Part shown: piece by piece, positions 35,108-43,236 of the stretch | Numbering within the stretch: position 1 is the stretch's first letter | Layout of the letters: every line of letters begins with the position of its first letter | Source: Imperialibacter sp. EC-SDR9 | Lineage (GTDB): Bacteria > Bacteroidota > Bacteroidia > Cytophagales > Cyclobacteriaceae | Length of the DNA stretch: 64,000 nt | Reading direction: 5' to 3' | Assembly: GCF_902498805.1 (NCBI RefSeq) | Contig: NZ_LR701582.1 | Coordinates: 62,001 to 126,000, forward strand | Position numbers and translations under genes: made by a program | The notes under the pieces: generated by a model | The model's input: only the letters and a program-made list of their open reading frames with translations | The model's database searches: none | Told to the model about the DNA's origin: nothing

Positions 35108-36385
35108 TCACTTCACTTTCTCCCCACCTATCCAAACACCTGAAATGCTCTTGCCGTTCTTAATATCCTCCAGTGGATTGGCATCCAATACCACAAAATC
35201 CGCCCAGTAGCCAGGCGCAAGCTTGCCAACATCTTTGAGATCGAGGCACTTGGCTGCATAGCTTGTAGCCGACACAATAATTTGCATGGGGCTTAGCCCG
35301 GCATCGGCCATCATGGCCATTTCCAGGTGTTCGAAGTAGCCCATAAAGCGGGTGGGGATGCCACTGTCGGTGCCGAAGGCAATGGTGACGCCGTTGTCGG
35401 AAAGCGTTTTCAAGTTGGCCATGGCAGTTGGTAGTTGTTGCTTGTAGGTTTGGGCGCTTTTGCTGTTTTTGATCTGCTGTTGTCTGGTTGGATCAAGCAG
35501 CGGCTGCACTGTAGCCTCACTAAATTCCTTCTGAAAGAAAGGGTCTGAAAAGAAGAAAGCCGTGTCTTCATAAACATAGGTTGAAAGCTCTCTGGTGAGG
35601 GTGGGGCAGTAGCACACTTTCTGTTCCTTCAGTAGCCCAATGAGCTCATCATCTACCGGGAGATCACGGACACTGTGAGCGAGGAAGTCGGAGCCAGCTG
35701 CCAATAGTTTTTTGGCGTCGTCCAGATAGTACATATGAGTGGCTATTTTGTAGCCAAGCTCATGAGAGCGGTTGATCACTGCCTTATAAACGTCTTCCGT
35801 CATTTTGGGGCTGCTGCCAAGGTTATCGTCGACCCTTATCTTCATAAAGTCAACGCCCATGCCGTCATTTTGATCAACTACGGCAACAGCTTCTTCCAGA
35901 GTATTGCCGGAAATTACCTCACCTGCTATGTACAAACGGGCTCTTTGCATGACCGCTGTATCTACGATTGCTCTCAACGAAACCGCTTCTTGCTTGTCGG
36001 CCCCCAGACTGACCACAGTGGTGACGCCGTATCTGGCAAAAAGGCTCAGGTTGTCGATCACATTTTGCTTTGAGTAGTGCCCACCTTTTATGCCTTTTAC
36101 ATCACCGACGTGGCCATGTGCATTGATAAGGCCTGGGATGATGGTCTTGCCCGAGAGGTCTTTCACTATGGTGTTGTCGGGCAAAGTCACATCATTCTTT
36201 GCCCCCATTGTCACAATGCGGCCATCTGCCACCAGCAGAACTCCATTTTGGATAGGTGCAGCGCCAGTTCCATCAATAATAGTGGCTCCGGTGAAGGCTG
36301 TGGTAACTATGTTGTCGGTTTGCTGCGGCGCTGAGCAGGAAGTAAAGCCCAACAGGGCGAGAAAAAGGCAGTGGCGAGTTTTCAT
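35108..36385 (-). CDS. Amidohydrolase family lipoprotein, imidazolonepropionase-like
   Basis: The 425-residue lipoprotein (lipobox FTSC, Cys17) has an amidohydrolase TIM barrel with metal-binding His90 and His92 (INAHGHVGD), a likely bridging Lys in FMKIRVDD, two further His in KIATHMYYLDDAKKLLAAGSDFLAHSV, and an Asp in IAFGTDSGIPT near the C-terminus. Such lipoproteins are usually annotated as imidazolonepropionase-like or Xaa-Pro dipeptidase-type hydrolases acting in the periplasm; the substrate cannot be told. It is transcribed alone as far as spacing shows, about 60 bp downstream of the DUF6377 gene stop region. Confidence 0.87.
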   Translation of the reverse strand: MKTRHCLFLALLGFTSCSAPQQTDNIVTTAFTGATIIDGTGAAPIQNGVLLVADGRIVTMGAKNDVTLPDNTIVKDLSGKTIIPGLINAHGHVGDVKGIKGGHYSKQNVIDNLSLFARYGVTTVVSLGADKQEAVSLRAIVDTAVMQRARLYIAGEVISGNTLEEAVAVVDQNDGMGVDFMKIRVDDNLGSSPKMTEDVYKAVINRSHELGYKIATHMYYLDDAKKLLAAGSDFLAHSVRDLPVDDELIGLLKEQKVCYCPTLTRELSTYVYEDTAFFFSDPFFQKEFSEATVQPLLDPTRQQQIKNSKSAQTYKQQLPTAMANLKTLSDNGVTIAFGTDSGIPTRFMGYFEHLEMAMMADAGLSPMQIIVSATSYAAKCLDLKDVGKLAPGYWADFVVLDANPLEDIKNGKSISGVWIGGEKVK

Positions 36386-36446
36386 ATATTAAAGGTAATG
36401 AATTTCAGAGCCAGGGACAGCAGGCTGGCGTATTCTGCTGATGATA

Positions 36447-38033
36447 CTATATCTCTATGATGGATTCTTCAAAGGTTTCGGGGTCAATAGCCTTGTTCTT
36501 AAGCCGTGTTTTGTAGGTGTATATGGTGTTAATGGAGTAATTCAGTAAGCGAGCTATTTGATTGTTGTCGTTGATGCCGAGTCTCAAAAGAGCGTATATG
36601 CGGATTTCAGGCGTAAGCAATTTCATATGTGGATCCAACTGATCATTGGCTTTCAACAAGCCATTTAGCTTCTCAATGAAATCCGGGAACAGATTGAGAA
36701 ACATATCATCGAAATTCTTGTAAAGCAGCTCCCGCTCTTTGAAAGAGTTGATATTGTCGGTGATTTCCGATAGGTCATCAAACTTTCGCTGACTTAGCTT
36801 TCGGTTGATGGAGGTCACCAGCTTTTCTGTCTTGAACAGGTGTTCCGAAATCAGGTTAAAAAACTGTCCAATATAGGCCTCTTTGATTTTGTTGGATTCT
36901 TCTAGCTTGTGATTGGCATTGAAAAGTGATTCGTTGGCGGTGTCGAGGCTTCGCTTTGAAATGCGAAGCTTGCTAAGCTGCCTGAAAATGATAAACAAGA
37001 ACAGCGCTAAAAAAAGTACCAGCAATGTGATAATGTAGGAGTAGCTGATGACCCTTGTGTTTCTGCTTTCCAGCTCCTGGTACTGCTTTCCCTCGATAAT
37101 TGGAAGTATGTCTGACACCTCCACTTTTCGAAGCCGGGAAGAATAGAAATTGGCATCATCGAGGGCTTGTTTGATAAACAGAGAGGATCGGCGTAAGTCA
37201 CCCTTTCTGAAAAGGCTTTCTGCCAGCTCCCTCATGGAAACGTTCTCCTTTACAGCACCTCTTATATCATTTATGGCTGAGAGTGCTTTGTAGTAAATGG
37301 CTTTTTCTGGGAATTTTTCATCAAAGACAACTCCCATATCATACGATCTCATGGCCAGCTGATGGTGTGTCAAATTAAAGTTTTTGACCATCGAGAGGTA
37401 GACTCTTTCGGTCTCTTCGAAGTCGCCCTCTGCCTGGTTGATTTGAATGCGGATAAAATGAGACCGAAGAGAGGAAGGCGAATGAAGCGCCAATTCCCTG
37501 TTCATATAGTCTCTGCTTCTTTGCTGATAGATCTTGGCGTAATAAAAATCCTTTACGAAGTAGGCCATGAAATCGTAAAGTCGTGTAGTGACTGAATAAA
37601 ATTCGCTTCTAATACTGTCAGGCATGTTGGTGAGGTCAACAGCTTCAAGAGTGTCAGCAGCCTCTTTCAGCAGTCCGCCTGATTCCAGCACAAAAGCTGT
37701 TTTGATGCGAGCGGTTTGAATGCATTCGAAAGACCCGATCTGATAGGCGAGGTCAGAGAGCTTGAGTGAGTAGAAAAATGCAGAATCGTACTGGAACGAC
37801 TTGTATTGATCCACTATGTGCCAGCATGCCTTGTATTTGTCTGTGAGGCTGGTTGATTTACTGAGAGAGGATTTATAGGCATCTAAGGTGGCTAACTTCT
37901 TTTGTACGTAGGCTTCTCTAATTGCAATTTCCCCTTCAAGTACTGTTAAAATACTATCGGTATTCAAAAGGGCAACCTCTTGAGTGAAAGCGAAATAAGG
38001 GACTAAAAGGGCAAATAAGAGGTGCTTTTTCAT
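36447..38033 (-). CDS. DUF6377 regulator: TPR-like sensor, membrane helix and LuxR-like HTH
   Basis: The 528-residue protein has a signal-like N-terminus (MKKHLLFALLVPYFAF), a helical TPR-like periplasmic region to about 330, one transmembrane helix (YSYIITLLVLFLALFLFIIF, about 332-351), a coiled-coil segment and a C-terminal DNA-binding region: LTPEIRIYALLRLGINDNNQIARLLNYSINTIYTYKTRLKNKA (about 472-515). DUF6377 proteins of this plan are membrane-bound transcription regulators in Bacteroidota, often near polysaccharide-use genes. No such locus is adjacent here, so the target is unknown. It lies upstream of the amidohydrolase on the same strand. Confidence 0.85.
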   Translation of the reverse strand: MKKHLLFALLVPYFAFTQEVALLNTDSILTVLEGEIAIREAYVQKKLATLDAYKSSLSKSTSLTDKYKACWHIVDQYKSFQYDSAFFYSLKLSDLAYQIGSFECIQTARIKTAFVLESGGLLKEAADTLEAVDLTNMPDSIRSEFYSVTTRLYDFMAYFVKDFYYAKIYQQRSRDYMNRELALHSPSSLRSHFIRIQINQAEGDFEETERVYLSMVKNFNLTHHQLAMRSYDMGVVFDEKFPEKAIYYKALSAINDIRGAVKENVSMRELAESLFRKGDLRRSSLFIKQALDDANFYSSRLRKVEVSDILPIIEGKQYQELESRNTRVISYSYIITLLVLFLALFLFIIFRQLSKLRISKRSLDTANESLFNANHKLEESNKIKEAYIGQFFNLISEHLFKTEKLVTSINRKLSQRKFDDLSEITDNINSFKERELLYKNFDDMFLNLFPDFIEKLNGLLKANDQLDPHMKLLTPEIRIYALLRLGINDNNQIARLLNYSINTIYTYKTRLKNKAIDPETFEESIIEI

Positions 38034-38176
38034 TGAATTAACCTAGCATAAAAGGCAGTTGAATGTCCTTGTCAGAGATGTGACTGTATCGGAGTTGCGT
38101 CCATCGCAGCACTGGTTTCTTGCTAGGCATTTCTTGTCTTTTAGAAAATTAACTCATTTTAAGCTTTTTTCAGGAC

Positions 38177-38208
38177 AAAAAAAGACCGGAGGCATAAAAC
38201 CCCCGGTC
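38177..38208 (-). terminator. Intrinsic terminator for the small beta-rich protein gene
   Basis: On the minus strand GACCGGGGG-TTTTATG-CCTCCGGTC is followed by a T run. It ends about 97 bp after the stop codon at 38305 and lies between that gene and the DUF6377 gene. Confidence 0.8.
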
Positions 38209-38304
38209 AACCCTACAAACCTTTCGGGTGCTTTCCCGAAATGAAGTGGAATGATACTTTGTAGTTTGTCGTTGCGGCTAAGCAACAGAAAAATGTTTGG
38301 TGGC

Positions 38305-38751
38305 CTAGCTGGCCATTTTCGGCATTCTTTCTATTTGAGATTTATCTGAAACCGTATAGTTAATCAATATCGTTTTGTCTGAACACTGGAGAATGGCGTC
38401 GTCTTTTAAAATTGCTTCGCTGATAAACCGGGTCGCTCCAATAATCACCTGGGAACCTCCTTCTACCGAGATGAACTTCACTTCTTTGCAATTGAGCTTG
38501 CTGAAATCCAGGCGGCAATTGCCGGATGCATTTTTCACTGTGAGTTTCCGGCAAATGCCGTTGAATGAAACGGCACCGGTGCCTGCAATATCAAATTCGA
38601 CAGCACCCTTCGGGTTATAAATCATGCCAGCCAAATCGAACTGACCATTAGCGATGAATTCTACGTCACCAAAATTTCCTATGAGAAGGTCGCTGCTTTT
38701 GCTGTCACCTTCGAACTTCATTGTTCTGTTGTTTGAGTAGGGTTGTATCAT
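38305..38751 (-). CDS. Hypothetical beta-helix-like protein
   Basis: The 148-residue protein has no signal peptide. Its sequence alternates in the manner of a right-handed beta-helix or a DUF2807 head-type fold: VEFIANGQFDLAGMIYNPKGAVEFDIAGTGAVSFNGICRKLTVKNASGNCRLDFSKLNCKEVKFISVEGGSQVIIGAT. It resembles DUF2807 putative adhesin modules but lacks their export signal, so it may be cytosolic. I do not recognise a specific family. It is followed by a good terminator and its upstream 420 bp hold no gene. Confidence 0.65.
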   Translation of the reverse strand: MIQPYSNNRTMKFEGDSKSSDLLIGNFGDVEFIANGQFDLAGMIYNPKGAVEFDIAGTGAVSFNGICRKLTVKNASGNCRLDFSKLNCKEVKFISVEGGSQVIIGATRFISEAILKDDAILQCSDKTILINYTVSDKSQIERMPKMAS

Positions 38752-39173
38752 AATGTATCAGTTTACTGGTGCAGGAATGAGCAGTAAAGCCAAAGAAGTC
38801 AATGAGCTTCGAAACTTCGATGTTTTGTAATCCACCGCATCCCTGTTGAGTATTATGAAATTACCGAGGCGGGATGGAAAGGGAAAAAAGTGATTGATGA
38901 ATATAGAAATATTTACGCTAACTGTGTTTTAAACTGTTGATTATGAGTGAAATAACATATTTGTTACTGGTGTCGTGTATAGATTAAATATAGCGAGGTA
39001 AGCGAAGATTTGGGAGGAGATATGCTGAGAGGGTCAATCTATTTCAGGACGGAGCAGTGTTCTTCTTTTAGCCTACAGCAATAGTTGCTTGTTAAGATTG
39101 TCGGTAACCTTCTGAGATGAAGGCTCAAGCCTGTCAATGTAGTTGAGAAGTTGTACATGTTTTTCTCTTTGCG
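38752..39173. other. Gene-free stretch before the REP array
   Basis: About 420 bp, AT-rich. A minus-strand frame ending at 39073 has a plausible 28-residue tail (HVQLLNYIDRLEPSSQKVTD) but its start lies inside a REP unit; it may be the remains of a gene disrupted by the REP elements. Nothing else is visible. Confidence 0.4.
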
Positions 39174-39588
39174 CAGGGCTGTCACCCTTCGCAAGATTAT
39201 GCCGCCCTTTCAGGGCTCGGAGGCAATCGTATCCAAGCCCTGAAATGGCGATATACCCGCAGTCTTGGGTGTAGCCCAATCCTGATGATAATGGCCGTTA
39301 GTTTTTTATATTTTTATTTTACGAAGGGCCGCCACCCTTCGCAAGAATATACCGCCCCTTCAGGGCTCTGAGGTGATCGTATTCAGGCCCTGAAAGGGAG
39401 GTATACCCACAGGATTGGGTGAAAGCCCAATCCTGATGATAATGGCCGTTAGTTTTTTATATTTTTATTTCACGAAGGGCTGCCACCCTTCGCAAGAATA
39501 TACCGCCCCTTCAGGGCTCGGAGGCAATCTTATCCAAGCCCTGAAATGGCGGTATACCCGCAGGATTGGGTGAAAGCCCAATCCTGAA
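39174..39588. repeat. Three tandem REP-like structured units upstream of RAYT gene
   Basis: Three head-to-tail units at about 39174-39284, 39321-39435 and 39472-39588 repeat with a 150-151 bp period. Each can fold into three hairpins: CGAAGGG with CCCTTCG, CCCTTTCAGGGCT with its complement AGCCCTGAAAGGG, and AGGATTGGG with CCCAATCCT. Between units is a conserved AT-rich spacer (GATGATAATGGCCGTTAG then a T/A-rich run). The third unit ends 30 bp before the transposase start. Some arms carry compensating or single changes, suggesting that the folded form matters. Confidence 0.9.
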
Positions 39589-39618
39589 AATGAAAGTTAA
39601 AAAAAAACAAAATTAGCT

Positions 39619-40071
39619 ATGCCGCAATCTCTTGTAAAAAACTATGTTCATATCGTCTTTAGTACGAAGTACCGTGAGCCGTTGATACACGCACGTTTTG
39701 AAGAGCAATTACATAGCTACATGGGTGGGATTTGTAATGACCTGGAGTGTATGCCGATCAAAATAGGGGGATATGTTGACCATGTTCATATTCTCTGTTT
39801 GCTATCAAAAAAGATAGCCTTGATGAAGCTGCTCGAGGAGGTGAAATCTCATTCTTCAAAATGGATGAAGACCAAGCACGAGTCTCTATCAAATTTTTAC
39901 TGGCAGGATGGTTATGCGGCATTTTCAGTCAACCCAAAACAAGTAGATAGGGTTATTGCCTACATTGCTGGCCAACATAAACACCATAGTCAAAGTGGTT
40001 TTATGGATGAATTCAGGAACCTGATGCTACAGAATCAAATGGAATTTGATGAAAGATATGTTTGGGATTAG
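39619..40071 (+). CDS. REP-associated tyrosine transposase (RAYT), IS200/IS605 Y1 family
   Basis: The 150-residue protein has the Y1-transposase fold: KNYVHIVFSTKYREPLI at the N-terminus, the HUH motif HVHIL at about 56-60 within IGGYVDHVHILCLLSK, and a catalytic Tyr candidate in the last helix (VDRVIAYIAGQHKHH, about 113-127). Family length is usually near 140-150, so it looks complete. Because it stands alone between REP-like units rather than between IS200-type left and right ends with a tnpB gene, it fits the RAYT class. RAYTs process single-stranded REP DNA and are thought to spread REP sequences. There is no Shine-Dalgarno; the leader is A-rich. Confidence 0.88.
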   Translation: MPQSLVKNYVHIVFSTKYREPLIHARFEEQLHSYMGGICNDLECMPIKIGGYVDHVHILCLLSKKIALMKLLEEVKSHSSKWMKTKHESLSNFYWQDGYAAFSVNPKQVDRVIAYIAGQHKHHSQSGFMDEFRNLMLQNQMEFDERYVWD

Positions 40072-40094
40072 GCTTGATGTTTTCTCTTTGCCAT

Positions 40095-40354
40095 GCGAAG
40101 GGCTGCCACCCTTCGCATGTGTATGCCGCCCCTTCAGGGCTCTGAGGCAGTCGTATGTAAGCCCTGAAAGGGCGAAATACCTGTAGGATTGGGTGAAGCC
40201 CAATCCTGATGATAATGGCCTTAATTTTTATGTTTTTATTTTACGAGGGGCTGCCACCCTTCGCATGTGTATACTGCCCTTTCAGGGCTCTGAGGTGATC
40301 ATCCAAGCCCTGAAAGGGCGAAATACCTACAGGGTTGGGCGAAACCCAATCCTG
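40095..40354. repeat. Two tandem REP-like units downstream of RAYT gene
   Basis: Units at about 40095-40208 and 40243-40354 have the same order and orientation of the three hairpins as the upstream array, period about 148 bp. They differ by a GCATGTGTAT segment after the first hairpin and by an AATACCT variant near the third. The last unit stops 1 bp before the stop codon of the GH18 gene on the minus strand, so it may also serve as that gene's terminator. Confidence 0.88.
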
Positions 40355-40355
40355 A

Positions 40356-41312
40356 CTATCTAGCAGCCTTATTAATCGCCTTCAACAACGATTTGGATCC
40401 CTTGGCATCACCTTGAATTTGCCAGATCATGATGCCGGAAGCCTTTTCCCTGGCTAAAGCCACTTTCTTTTTCATGGTGGGTATGCCATTGTAATAGAGA
40501 ATCTTCCCATCTGGCATTGTCCACTCATCTTTCAACTCTGAGCCTTCGAACGTCTCCACAATCTTGCCGTAGCTCATGCTGATCGCTTTGGAAGTAAGCT
40601 CCGGGCCATAGCCGTAACCATAAAATGGAACACCAAGTGTCATTTTACCTTTTGGCACCTGGCGATCTTCTCCAAAATAAGTGAGGTCATCCACAGCGTG
40701 CTCATACAAGGCATGAGGGCCGGGTTTCTCCGGCCGCCAGGGGCCGGTGCGGTCGTAGCTCATCACATTGACAAAGTCGAACTGGGCAATCGCTTTGTCG
40801 GTCAGCTGGTCTTTGTAGTACACGGCAATGGCCGCAGTCATGAGTTTGTTTTGTGCTCTTAGTGCTACACCGAGTTCTGTCACAAATGCTTCATAGTTCT
40901 CGTCAATATTGGCGCTTTCGAGGTCAACATCCAGCCCGTCCAGTCCATATTTGGTTACCTGCATCACGAGTGACTCAATGAATTTGCTCCTCTGGCCATC
41001 TTCAAGCAGGGCCTGGTACTGCGGCTGGTGGCTACCACCCCCGATGGAAAAGAGTACTTTTACATTGCGTTTGTGAGCTGCTTCAACGAACGGGACCAAG
41101 CCGGATAAATCATTGACAAAGTTCCCTTCCGTGTCTGGATTTAGAAACCATAGGTTCACGTGGGTGAGTTGTTTGAACGGAACGGTTTTCACCTCCCCAG
41201 TTTGCGCCGCTTGTAGCGAATAGTAGCCAACTACCCTGAATTCACTCTGAGCGCTGGCGATTGTGCTGAGGAGCAAGAACTGTAGAAACAAGACAAATGA
41301 GTTTACTCGCAT
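40356..41312 (-). CDS. Glycoside hydrolase family 18 (chitinase-like) protein
   Basis: The 318-residue protein has a signal peptide (cleavage near IASAQS) and a GH18 TIM barrel with the catalytic motif DGLDVDLE at 125-132 (Glu132 as acid), an SIGGGS strand near 89-94, and VMSYDRTGPW near 183. The size fits a compact single-domain chitinase or endo-beta-N-acetylglucosaminidase with no carbohydrate-binding module. It likely acts on chitin or N-glycan fragments in the periplasm or outside. It is transcribed alone; its 3-prime end abuts the REP array. Confidence 0.9.
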   Translation of the reverse strand: MRVNSFVLFLQFLLLSTIASAQSEFRVVGYYSLQAAQTGEVKTVPFKQLTHVNLWFLNPDTEGNFVNDLSGLVPFVEAAHKRNVKVLFSIGGGSHQPQYQALLEDGQRSKFIESLVMQVTKYGLDGLDVDLESANIDENYEAFVTELGVALRAQNKLMTAAIAVYYKDQLTDKAIAQFDFVNVMSYDRTGPWRPEKPGPHALYEHAVDDLTYFGEDRQVPKGKMTLGVPFYGYGYGPELTSKAISMSYGKIVETFEGSELKDEWTMPDGKILYYNGIPTMKKKVALAREKASGIMIWQIQGDAKGSKSLLKAINKAAR

Positions 41313-41423
41313 AGCTAGAGGATGTTATTTTTCCGAAGGTAGGGTTTCCCTTCAAATGAACCGGCCTACAATACGTCAATGGTAAGGTGGGGGTAGGGAA
41401 TGGTGATCAATGAAAACAATAAA

Positions 41424-41840
41424 TCATAGTGAAGCAATGCGGTCCCCTACTTTGTCAATGACAACAGCCCAGTGAGTCTTCATTTCTGCTCTTTGGCTTT
41501 CGCTGATCAACTGATCCTGATGAAAAGAAAGCGTTGCCTTGTTTCCTGCCGGAATAACCCTGATCTGTAGCATAGAAAAATGTTCCCAGTTAGGTTTCTT
41601 CCATTTCATCCGAAGATGGGAGCCTTCCTGTAAGGTGGTGATAAGGCCTTCCATTCCTTCTTCGCTCCTGAAAGGTTGGTGATAAGGAAGCTCGGTTGCT
41701 ACGTTGCCAAACCAAAGCTCAACGCCTTTTTTGGATAAAACAAATGCCCAGAGCTTATCCCTGTCAACCGCAAACGTCTTCCGAACACCGATCTGAAAAC
41801 CGGCATCTTTTGTTTGTCCGATTGGCTTGTGGTCTTTCAT
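41424..41840 (-). CDS. SRPBCC (AHSA1-like) domain protein
   Basis: The 138-residue protein shows the START/AHSA1 helix-grip fold: GVRKTFAVDRDKLWAFVLSKKGVELWFGNV at the N-terminus, SHLRMKWKKPNWEHFSMLQIRVIP in the middle, and a C-terminal helix (AEMKTHWAVVIDKVGDRIAS). Proteins of this type bind hydrophobic ligands or partner proteins. It lies 15 bp downstream of a second SRPBCC gene and 3-prime of a WYL regulator, so the three look like one operon. Confidence 0.85.
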   Translation of the reverse strand: MKDHKPIGQTKDAGFQIGVRKTFAVDRDKLWAFVLSKKGVELWFGNVATELPYHQPFRSEEGMEGLITTLQEGSHLRMKWKKPNWEHFSMLQIRVIPAGNKATLSFHQDQLISESQRAEMKTHWAVVIDKVGDRIASL

Positions 41841-41855
41841 ACTTCAGTAACCAAA

Positions 41856-42278
41856 CTAACTAGCCAGCAAGCTCTCAACTCTTGGAGACAATATATTCTT
41901 CCATTTTGACTGGGAGTGCTTGAACCGCTCATTTTCTTCCATGAAGTTTTCTATGGTAATGCTAAGTTCAGTTTCGTCGTCAAACTCGGATAGCTCATAG
42001 GTAATGTGAATGTAGTTTTGAGGCACATTGGCCAGCCCGGCGTTTGGATCAAAAGTAGAAAACTTAACCCTGACGTCTTTTTCGTATTCGAGGATGTCAC
42101 CCGATCTGAAAGTTGCGCATGTTTCAAGGGAACTGGCCGCCTCTTCCGAGTTCCGTTCAGCGATTTCGCAGTTGTGAGCATACTGCTCGATCAGGGTAGG
42201 GCAGACGAGAGACTGCCAAACATTTGAAACAGTATTCTGGATACGATAGGTTCTTTTAATGGTAAGGCTGTGGTTCAT
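41856..42278 (-). CDS. SRPBCC domain protein
   Basis: I start at 42278 (MNHSLTIKRTYRIQNTVSNVWQSLVCPTLIEQYA), which is the standard beginning of the fold; the frame is open to 42320. The 140-residue chain continues with FRSGDILEYEKDVRVKFSTFDPNAGLANVPQNYIHITYELSEFDDETELSITIENF and ends in the long helix of the helix-grip fold. It sits between the WYL regulator (stop 42323) and the other SRPBCC gene. The ligand is unknown. Confidence 0.82.
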   Translation of the reverse strand: MNHSLTIKRTYRIQNTVSNVWQSLVCPTLIEQYAHNCEIAERNSEEAASSLETCATFRSGDILEYEKDVRVKFSTFDPNAGLANVPQNYIHITYELSEFDDETELSITIENFMEENERFKHSQSKWKNILSPRVESLLAS

Positions 42279-42322
42279 TTCTTTGCTATTTATATTCAAA
42301 GAAATCCCTGCTACTGACAACC

Positions 42323-43027
42323 CTATGTCATCGAATTTGAAAAATTTTCAGGAAGATCTTTTATGTAGTCGTCCAGGTTGATGTGATCCTGCTTTTTAAA
42401 GGGTTTTGCCGTGCATTCAAGCTTTTTTATCCGCACCACACGGAAGTCCCGGTAGTCGTTTCTTTTCCAGCACCAGGCAATCATGTGCCAGTCGAACATG
42501 TAGAACAAAAGACCGACTGGCTCCACCTCTCTGGTGCTGGTTTCAAGCCCTTTGTTTTCATACGTCATTTTTAGCACTTGCTTACTGCTGATGGCCGTTT
42601 GAATGATCGTGAGATACTGCGTATCAAGCATTTCATGGTGCCACTTAAGTACTCTGGTTTGCTCGTGCAGATGATCCACGCCTTCCTTTTGGCTTCCCTT
42701 AAGTACAGCCTTTACTTTCTCGACGGCCGTTTTGCTGTGGCTGATGATGGATTTGTCGGTAAACTGATCAGCCAGCGAAGCCATGAGTATCAACGCATTG
42801 GCTTCTTCATTAGTAAAGGAAACGGGAGGGAGGAAATAGCCGTCGGTAATAAAGTATCCCTTGTTGGGTTCGAAGCCCAGGGGCAGGCCCATGTCAGAAA
42901 TTGCCCGCAGGTCACGAAATACTGTTCGCTCACTTTTGTCGAACTTCTCGGCCAGCTGCTGAAGTGAGGTGTATTTTCTGGATTGGATATAAGTAACTAC
43001 CCCAAAAAGCCGGTCTATTCTGTTCAT
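42323..43027 (-). CDS. YafY-type HTH transcriptional regulator with WYL domain
   Basis: I start at 43027 (MNRIDRLFGVVTYIQSRKYTSLQQLAEKFDKSERTVFRDLRAI), the usual beginning of the HTH_11 domain; the longer frame to 43153 adds 42 unconvincing residues. The 234-residue protein has the winged HTH at about 1-60 and a WYL ligand-sensing domain at about 140-225 (TREVEPVGLLFYMFDWHMIAWCWKRNDYRDFRVVRIKKL). WYL regulators bind DNA ends or nucleic-acid ligands and act as local repressors or activators. It leads two SRPBCC genes and probably controls that operon. Confidence 0.87.
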   Translation of the reverse strand: MNRIDRLFGVVTYIQSRKYTSLQQLAEKFDKSERTVFRDLRAISDMGLPLGFEPNKGYFITDGYFLPPVSFTNEEANALILMASLADQFTDKSIISHSKTAVEKVKAVLKGSQKEGVDHLHEQTRVLKWHHEMLDTQYLTIIQTAISSKQVLKMTYENKGLETSTREVEPVGLLFYMFDWHMIAWCWKRNDYRDFRVVRIKKLECTAKPFKKQDHINLDDYIKDLPENFSNSMT

Positions 43028-43236
43028 AGCTATGAAATAGCCGTAAGGAGAGCCATACCCAACGAAATGAATAAAGTCGGAGAACCGTCGACTATCGCTT
43101 CCAAAAGGTTTTTGGCTATTCCATGTGGCCGTTGAAAAACAAATTTTATACACATGAAAAAGTGAACGACAATTTAGGAATTTATCTTACCCCCTGCAAT
43201 GCAAATATTGCCTGTAAATAGCGGCTTAGGAGACAG

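Noticed and set aside
36447-38033. Classic histidine kinase or LuxR response regulator for the DUF6377 protein
   Set aside because: No receiver, HisKA or HATPase motif is visible; only a TPR-like sensor, a membrane helix and a C-terminal HTH.
39174-40354. CRISPR array interpretation of the repeats around the transposase
   Set aside because: Units are about 110 bp with internal hairpins, spacers are conserved rather than unique, and no cas gene is present.
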